Source: Scatosoma sp045660265 (GTDB lineage: Bacteria; Bacillota; Clostridia; Christensenellales; Borkfalkiaceae). Taken from it: a stretch of 20,017 nucleotides of DNA. Shown here in pieces: positions 16,472 through 20,017 of this stretch (position 1 is the stretch's first letter; each line of letters starts with the position of its first letter). A program made the translations under genes and the position numbers. The stretch spans positions 1 to 20,017 of the forward strand of contig JAZRDM010000036.1 of assembly GCA_045660265.1 (NCBI GenBank), in the 5' to 3' direction. Below the pieces are notes generated by a model. That model had not been told where the DNA came from. It was given only the letters and a program-made list of their open reading frames with translations, and ran no database searches.

Positions 16472-17163
16472 TGTTAGAAGAATTAAAAAAACGCGTTTTT
16501 GAACAAAACCTTGCGTTAGTAAAACACGGTTTGGTTGTTTTGACTTGGGGAAACGTTTCAGCTATTGATAGAGAAAAAGGGCTTGTTGTGATTAAACCAA
16601 GCGGTGTTTCTTACGATAGTATGCAGGTAGAGGATATGGTCGTCGTGGATATAATAACCAAAAAGGTAGTGGAAGGAAAGTATCGTCCGTCAAGCGATAC
16701 TCCAACGCATTTGGAGCTGTATGAAAAGTTCCCTGAAATTGGAGGAGTCGTTCACACTCACTCTACATATGCAACTGCGTGGGCTCAAAGCGGAGAATGC
16801 ATACCCGCTTATGGTACAACTCATGCGGACGCTTTTTATGGAAACGTTCCTTGCGCAAGAGCATTGACGAAGGAAGAAATTGAAACAGAATATGAAAGGA
16901 ATACGGGGAAAGTAATCGTGGAAACTTTTAATGGTTTAGATTATAATGCTATTCCTGCGGTTTTAATAAAAAATCACGGTCCATTCACTTGGGGAGTAAC
17001 GCCTGAAAAGGCTGTGGAAAACGCGGTGACATTGGAAGAAGTTGCAAAAATGGCGATTATAACTCGTCAAATAAAAGTTGAAACGCCCAACGTGGATCAA
17101 TACTTATTAGATAAGCACTATTTTCGCAAGCATGGCAAAAATGCCTATTATGGACAAAAATAA
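16471..17163 (+). CDS. araD: L-ribulose-5-phosphate 4-epimerase
   Basis: A 230-residue class II aldolase-type epimerase, almost exactly the length of E. coli AraD (231). It converts L-ribulose 5-phosphate to D-xylulose 5-phosphate. GNVSAID (27-33) and KPSGVSYD (42-49) are phosphate-loop motifs. SSDTPTHLELY carries Asp76, and VVHTHSTYATAW carries zinc ligands His95 and His97 at the same numbers as in E. coli. HADAFYG carries Asp120, the proposed catalytic acid, and IKNHGPFTWG supplies the third His (169). The start overlaps the kinase stop by one base (TAATG), with GCGGAGG ten bases before it, so translation is coupled. Six bases separate its stop from the next potential ATG; the three sugar genes form one operon. 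Confidence 0.94.
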   Translation: MLEELKKRVFEQNLALVKHGLVVLTWGNVSAIDREKGLVVIKPSGVSYDSMQVEDMVVVDIITKKVVEGKYRPSSDTPTHLELYEKFPEIGGVVHTHSTYATAWAQSGECIPAYGTTHADAFYGNVPCARALTKEEIETEYERNTGKVIVETFNGLDYNAIPAVLIKNHGPFTWGVTPEKAVENAVTLEEVAKMAIITRQIKVETPNVDQYLLDKHYFRKHGKNAYYGQK

Positions 17164-17167
17164 GGAG
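17162..17167 (+). promoter_or_regulatory. RBS deciding the araA start at 17175
   Basis: AAGGAG overlaps the araD stop codon and lies seven bases before ATG 17175. An earlier in-frame ATG at 17169 is only one base from the site and is too close for initiation, so 17175 is the better start, giving a protein beginning MKKLYFITGSQDLYG. Confidence 0.7.
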
Positions 17168-17174
17168 AATGGAT

Positions 17175-18569
17175 ATGAAAAAACTTTATTTTATTACGGG
17201 TAGTCAAGATTTATATGGTGAGGAGACGTTAAAACAGGTTGCATTAGATAGCAAAGAAATGGCAACTTATTTGAATAATCACATTGGAAACGTAATCGTT
17301 GAATGGCAGCCTACCGTGCGTAGCAGTGAAGAAGCGGAAGATGCGCTTATGAAAGCGTCTGCCGACAAAGAGTGTATTGGCGTAATAACGTGGATGCACA
17401 CCTTTTCGCCTGCAAAAATGTGGATTAAAGGTCTGCAACGTTTGGTAAAGCCTTTATTGCATTTACATACGCAATATAATCGTGAGTTGCCCTATAAAAC
17501 GATTGATATGGATTTTATGAATCTCAATCAATCGGCGCACGGCGATAGAGAATTTGGGTTTATTTGTACGCGACTTGGTTTAAAGCGCGAAGTTGTTGCA
17601 GGGTATTATAAAAATGAAGCGGTATTAAAACGCATAAGAGGTTTTGCGGACGTTGCTCGCGCAATGGATTATTCGCATAATTTACGAGTTGCAATGTTTG
17701 GCAATAATATGCGTGACGTTGCGGTTACGGACGGCGATAGAGTGGAGAGTGAAATTCGGTTTGGTTGGAACGTAAACTATTACGGTCTTGGTGATATTGT
17801 AGATATGGTCAATTCCGTAAAAGAACAAGAACTTGCTGAAAAAATGTCCGAATACGCCGAAAAATACGTAATGAATACGACGGATATCGTGGCAGTAAAA
17901 GAGCAAGCAAAATATGCCGTGGCTTTGGAAAAGTTCTTTAAAAAAGAACGTATCGGGGCATTTACGGATACGTTCCAAGACTTACACGGACTTCGTCAAC
18001 TTCCCGGTTTGAGTGTGCAGGATATTATGGCAAAGGGAATTGGTTTTGGACCAGAAGGCGATTACAAAACGAGTGCGCTTATGGCGGTGCTTTGTAAAAT
18101 GGCGGAAGGTCGCGACGGTGCAACGGCATTTTTAGAAGATTATACGTATGATTTAACGGAAGGCGAGGAGCTTGAACTTGCTTCGCATATGTTGGAGGTT
18201 AGTCCCGTATTTGCGGCGAATAAACCGAAGATTGAAGTGCATCCGCTCGGTATTGGAGGAAAAGAAGCACCTGCCCGTCTTGTGTTTGATGGCATAGAAG
18301 GTAAGGGGATTGCAGTTTCTATGGTGGATATGGGTACGCATTTTAGATTGATTTGTGCGGCTATTGAGCTTGTAAAACAACCCGAAGAAATGCCGAAATT
18401 GCCAGTGGCACGTGTAATGTGGAAAATATTGCCTAATTTTGCAAATGGTGCAGAACAATGGATTTATGCGGGTGGGGCGCACCATGCAGTCGTTTCTACT
18501 GCGCTGACGAAAGAAGATATTGCCCTTTTTGCGAAATTAACAGGAACGGAAGTAGTATTTATTGGGTAA
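17175..18569 (+). CDS. araA: L-arabinose isomerase, short C-terminus
   Basis: A 464-residue L-arabinose isomerase converting L-arabinose to L-ribulose with Mn. Family landmarks are FITGSQDLYGEETL (7-19), HTFSPAKMW (75-83), and FGPEGDYKT with Glu294, LEDYTYD with Glu321, ASHMLEV with His338 and GGAHHAVV with His436-His437. These match the four E. coli metal and catalytic positions (Glu306, Glu333, His350, His450) with identical spacing for the first three. The protein stops after GTEVVFIG, 27 residues beyond the His pair, whereas E. coli AraA has about 50. The normal final strand and helix (VID..., then a W-N-x-x-Y motif) seem to be missing. Downstream lies a remnant of another gene, so truncation by rearrangement is possible. 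All active-site residues are present. Confidence 0.93.
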   Translation: MKKLYFITGSQDLYGEETLKQVALDSKEMATYLNNHIGNVIVEWQPTVRSSEEAEDALMKASADKECIGVITWMHTFSPAKMWIKGLQRLVKPLLHLHTQYNRELPYKTIDMDFMNLNQSAHGDREFGFICTRLGLKREVVAGYYKNEAVLKRIRGFADVARAMDYSHNLRVAMFGNNMRDVAVTDGDRVESEIRFGWNVNYYGLGDIVDMVNSVKEQELAEKMSEYAEKYVMNTTDIVAVKEQAKYAVALEKFFKKERIGAFTDTFQDLHGLRQLPGLSVQDIMAKGIGFGPEGDYKTSALMAVLCKMAEGRDGATAFLEDYTYDLTEGEELELASHMLEVSPVFAANKPKIEVHPLGIGGKEAPARLVFDGIEGKGIAVSMVDMGTHFRLICAAIELVKQPEEMPKLPVARVMWKILPNFANGAEQWIYAGGAHHAVVSTALTKEDIALFAKLTGTEVVFIG

Positions 18570-18713
18570 CTGTAGGCGAAATAGGGTTGTATGTGTCTGA
18601 AAACACCTAAATTCTTATAAACGACGAAAACAAAGGACGAGGTGGATAATTTTCAACCTATTGGGAGATAAAAAGTGTTTTTAGAAACAAAAAGAAAAAT
18701 AAAAAGCATTAAT
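18570..18713 (+). other. Non-coding spacer between araA and the GH35 remnant
   Basis: This AT-rich stretch has stops in all + frames and no convincing ribosome site. Small hairpins can be drawn (GTGT...ACAC near 18590-18604, TGTTT...AAACA near 18675-18690), but neither is followed by a T run, so no good terminator for araA is seen here. I could not match it to the missing end of AraA in any frame. Confidence 0.4.
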
Positions 18714-18848
18714 AATGCAGCTGGTCCGCAAAAAACGTTATACGTACCCAAAAGTTGCTTGAAAATTGGTGAAAATGACATCATTATTTTTGATAGTGAC
18801 GGTGCAAAATCTCTTACGGCGGAGTTTGTATCCGTTCCAGAGCTTTAA
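18714..18848 (+). pseudogene. 3' remnant of a second GH35 beta-galactosidase gene
   Basis: This 135-bp stretch aligns without gaps to the last 135 bases of the GH35 gene (14768-14902), including the TAA. The readable 44 residues run from NAAGPQKTLYVPKSCLKIGE to FVSVPEL and differ from the intact gene at about five positions. Many nucleotide differences are at third codon positions (for example GTG/GTA, CCG/CCC, TTA/TTG), so the two copies diverged as coding sequence before this one was cut. Similarity continues weakly past the stop (CTAATAATATCATAT against CTAATAAATATCATAT). The 5' part of the gene is absent and there is no start or RBS. It is most likely left over from deletion or recombination next to araA. 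Confidence 0.85.
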
Positions 18849-18958
18849 TATGTCAACTAATAAATATCATATGTTATTAGATATATTGGTGCTGTAATTG
18901 CAAATATTTGAGAAGATTTTTGATGCTGATAATGAAAAAAGTATATAAGGGGAGAATT

Positions 18959-19201
18959 GTGAAAAAAGGATTAATTGTTATTATAAGCGTAATACTGGTA
19001 TTTTTTGCGATAGGATGTAAGAATAACAACATTGATTCATTACCTATAATTCCTGATATGGGTTCTTCTGATGTAAGCACCGATAATGAAGAAAGTGAAG
19101 AAAACACTGGGGATGAAAGTATATCGCCAGAAGATTCATCTTCAGAAAATGAAGAAAATAAAGAAGAAAAAGAAACGAAAAATTGGACAGGATTTTATTA
19201 A
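18959..19201 (+). CDS. Small acidic lipoprotein
   Basis: An 80-residue predicted lipoprotein. AAGGGGAG (18947-18954) lies four bases before the GTG start. The signal is KKG, then a long hydrophobic core and FAIGC, giving Cys20 as the lipid site. The remaining 60 residues are a disordered-looking, Ser- and Glu-rich acidic linker (for example SEENTGDESISPEDSSSENE) ending NWTGFY, with no folded domain. It looks like the anchor and linker of a larger lipoprotein whose domain is absent, though the frame ends cleanly. The stop is one base before the ATG of the zinc-ribbon gene, so coupling is likely. An in-frame start further upstream (TTG 18908 or ATG 18923) lacks a good ribosome site. No function is assigned. 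Confidence 0.6.
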   Translation: MKKGLIVIISVILVFFAIGCKNNNIDSLPIIPDMGSSDVSTDNEESEENTGDESISPEDSSSENEENKEEKETKNWTGFY

Positions 19202-19202
19202 T

Positions 19203-19376
19203 ATGCAAGAAGAAACACAATGGATAATATGCCCGAAATGTGGCGAAAAAACAAAAGTTAAATTACAAGAATCTACGATTATGAAAAACTTTCTTTTATA
19301 TTGTCATAGATGCAAGAAAGAATTTATCGTTGATGTGCAAAATTTTATAGTAACGGTAGCCGAAAAAGACAAATGA
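19203..19376 (+). CDS. Cysteine-rich KTR-type zinc-ribbon protein
   Basis: A 57-residue protein with two CxxC knuckles: ICPKCGEKTK (Cys10, Cys13) and YCHRCKKEF (Cys34, Cys37), separated by an NFLLYC approach. The pattern W-I-x-C-P-x-C-G-x-K-T-[RK], then N-F-x-L-Y-C-x-x-C-K-x-E, is that of the cysteine-rich KTR family, with Lys in place of the usual Arg. From memory, members are common in Tn916-like and other integrative conjugative elements, often near tetracycline-resistance genes; their function is unknown. The start begins one base after the lipoprotein stop with only a weak AGGA upstream, so it probably relies on coupled translation. It is the best sign that this end of the window is mobile DNA. 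Confidence 0.75.
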   Translation: MQEETQWIICPKCGEKTKVKLQESTIMKNFLLYCHRCKKEFIVDVQNFIVTVAEKDK

Positions 19377-19420
19377 TTTGAATATTCGACAAAATATGGC
19401 GGAATAATACCGCTTCTATA

Positions 19421-19429
19421 TGCTATAAT
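19421..19429 (+). promoter_or_regulatory. Extended -10 promoter for the leader region
   Basis: TGCTATAAT at 19421-19429 is a consensus extended -10 (TG-N-TATAAT). The -35 position is poor, but a small inverted repeat GCGG...CCGC (19399-19413) lies where an operator could act. Transcription would start near 19436 and run through the terminators and leader peptide below. No competing promoter of this quality was seen in the surrounding AT-rich DNA. Confidence 0.6.
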
Positions 19430-19447
19430 GAGCGCAAAGAATAATAA

Positions 19448-19528
19448 ATGTGCCCGACGCTCGACGCAGTGCCTATGAATGAAGAATTCGTATGCCTGCG
19501 TTTTTTCTTTGGAAATAAAAACAGTTAA
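19448..19528 (+). CDS. Possible 26-codon leader peptide overlapping the first terminator
   Basis: ATG at 19448 opens a 26-residue frame (starting MCPTLDAVPMNEEF) that reads through the first terminator hairpin and ends at 19528. A translated frame across a terminator is a familiar attenuator design. However, the upstream sequence CAAAGAATAATAA offers only a weak ribosome site, so translation is uncertain. Confidence 0.25.
   Translation: MCPTLDAVPMNEEFVCLRFFFGNKNS
19465..19506 (+). terminator. Intrinsic terminator in the leader, about 30 bases after the predicted start
   Basis: CGCAG (19465-19469), GC and ATGAAT (19475-19480) pair with ATTCGT (19486-19491), GC and CTGCG (19496-19500) around a five-base loop, followed directly by TTTTTT (19501-19506). 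Transcripts from the 19424 promoter would end here as RNAs of about 70 bases unless the hairpin is prevented from forming. Confidence 0.65.
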
Positions 19529-19556
19529 AATTGATTATATCAGTTCCGCCAAATAA

Positions 19557-19628
19557 AAAAAACGAGGTTTGACGGGACTGTATAGCCACGCCTAATCCCC
19601 GCTTCCCGTTTTTTGCGAGAAGGAGGGG
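19557..19628 (+). promoter_or_regulatory. Switchable leader hairpins that can mask the leader-peptide RBS
   Basis: CCCC (19597-19600) and CTTC (19602-19605) can pair with GGGG (19625-19628) and GAAG (19619-19622), burying the strong AAGGAGGGG ribosome site. The same CTTCCCG segment can instead pair with upstream ACGGGA (19572-19577, with TCCCGT at 19604-19609), and AAAAAACG (19557-19564) can pair with CGTTTTTT (19607-19614). The two folds exclude each other, as in attenuator or translational switches. This is read by eye; no folding energies were computed. Confidence 0.4.
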
Positions 19629-19636
19629 ATATTTTT

Positions 19637-19699
19637 ATGCGATGGACAAATAACTTCGCTTTGTTGCTCATCACGAGCGACGATTATGATACAACTTAA
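19637..19699 (+). CDS. 20-codon leader peptide with strong RBS
   Basis: AAGGAGGGG (19620-19628) lies eight bases before this ATG, the strongest ribosome site in the right-hand end. The frame encodes 20 residues (MRWTNNFALLLITSDDYDTT) and stops at 19697-19699. A short, well-initiated peptide downstream of a promoter and upstream of a second terminator and a gene is typical of attenuation leaders for resistance or stress genes. The peptide has an ALLLIT hydrophobic core and an acidic end, and does not match a leader I can name. Confidence 0.55.
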   Translation: MRWTNNFALLLITSDDYDTT

Positions 19700-19814
19700 T
19701 AATTGAAGCCTGTGCTGTCGGGCATATCTATGAAGACTTGTCTCCGCCTACCAAGGGGCAAAACGCTCTTAATGGTGAACTGGCAGTACATATTTTATAT
19801 GAACAGTATTTTTG

Positions 19815-19865
19815 CGCGCTTATTTTGCAGTGCATAGGATTGCATAGTGAGCGCGTTTTTCTTTT
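19815..19865 (+). terminator. Second intrinsic terminator before the gene at 19963
   Basis: CGCGCTTA (19815-19822) pairs with TGAGCGCG (19848-19855), allowing one G-U pair. An inner stem GCAGT (19827-19831) / ATTGC (19839-19843) closes a seven-base loop. TTTTTCTTTT follows at once (19856-19865). It lies about 100 bases before the gene at 19963, so transcription from the leader promoter must pass it to reach that gene. An open frame with a TTG start at 19738-19929 crosses it but has no ribosome site and is not called. Confidence 0.7.
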
Positions 19866-19962
19866 GCCTTGCGAAAAATGTAGAAATATATCGATACGTG
19901 CGCCTCCGGTTGAGATTTTGAAATTTTAAGATTTTCAAAATTCAAGACAGGAGGATAAAAAC

Positions 19963-20017
19963 TTGAAAAAAATATTTTACATATTGGATGACAATGGTGA
20001 ATTTTTATCGGAAGACG
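19963..20017 (+). CDS. 5' end of an unidentified gene running off the window
   Basis: A TTG start with AGGAGG (19949-19954) eight bases upstream begins a frame reading MKKIFYILDDNGEFLSED and leaves the window open. An imperfect AT-rich inverted repeat (TTGAAATTTT...AAAATTCAA, about 19916-19945) lies just before the ribosome site. Eighteen residues are too few to name the product. Its long leader with two terminators suggests it is inducible, and the neighbouring KTR gene suggests mobile-element cargo or an element backbone gene. Confidence 0.6.
   Translation, partial: MKKIFYILDDNGEFLSED

Noticed and set aside
18570..18713. Possible group II intron or frameshifted end of AraA
   Set aside because: No intron boundary or domain V-like hairpin is recognisable, and none of the three + frames resembles the expected AraA C-terminus.
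19738..19929. 63-residue + strand frame in the leader region
   Set aside because: TTG start without a ribosome site, and it runs through the second terminator hairpin; better explained as untranslated leader.
1..20017. CRISPR arrays, tRNA and rRNA genes, and transposase genes
   Set aside because: I looked for regularly spaced direct repeats, cloverleaf arms with CCA ends and transposase motifs and saw none.

Overview
The window suggests a low-GC Gram-positive bacterium of the Clostridia type, probably an uncultured gut or fermentation organism. The pointers are strong AGGAGG-type ribosome binding sites, four lipobox lipoproteins in the main cluster, tightly packed co-directional genes and Firmicutes-style sugar genes. 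I cannot name the species. All convincing genes are on the + strand.

Region 1 (2-12051) is a cell-surface block. It starts with the 3' end of an unknown gene, which overlaps a large solute-binding lipoprotein of a carbohydrate ABC transporter (175-1911). A DUF4091/GH123-like lipoprotein (1943-4423) follows, then a shorter paralogue of it with no signal peptide (4431-6680). Next are two lipoproteins built from beta-sandwich and Ig-like modules (6697-7902, 7899-9944), a 41-residue peptide gene (10002-10127) and a secreted multidomain protein (10144-12051). The last lipoprotein and the secreted protein share a module of about 165 residues present in four copies. A perfect 34-bp palindrome (12060-12093), probably a terminator, closes the block.

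Region 2 (12121-18569) is an intracellular catabolic block: a calcineurin-like metallophosphoesterase, a cytoplasmic GH35 beta-galactosidase, an FGGY kinase (probable L-ribulokinase), L-ribulose-5-phosphate 4-epimerase (araD) and L-arabinose isomerase (araA). With region 1 this reads as a Gram-positive polysaccharide-utilisation locus. Surface proteins would bind and trim a glycan, the transporter would import oligosaccharides, GH35 would remove beta-galactosyl (or alpha-L-arabinopyranosyl) units, and the ara enzymes would send L-arabinose to D-xylulose 5-phosphate. An arabinose- and galactose-containing plant glycan such as arabinogalactan or pectin side chains is the likely target, but that is inference.

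Region 3 (18570-20017) is a rearranged junction. AraA ends about 25 residues earlier than E. coli AraA. It is followed by a 135-bp remnant of the 3' end of a second GH35 gene, then a small acidic lipoprotein and a cysteine-rich KTR-type zinc ribbon of the kind carried by integrative conjugative elements. After these comes a leader about 530 bases long with a promoter, two intrinsic terminators, an RBS-masking hairpin and a 20-codon leader peptide, ahead of a gene that runs off the window. This end looks like the edge of a mobile or accessory element.
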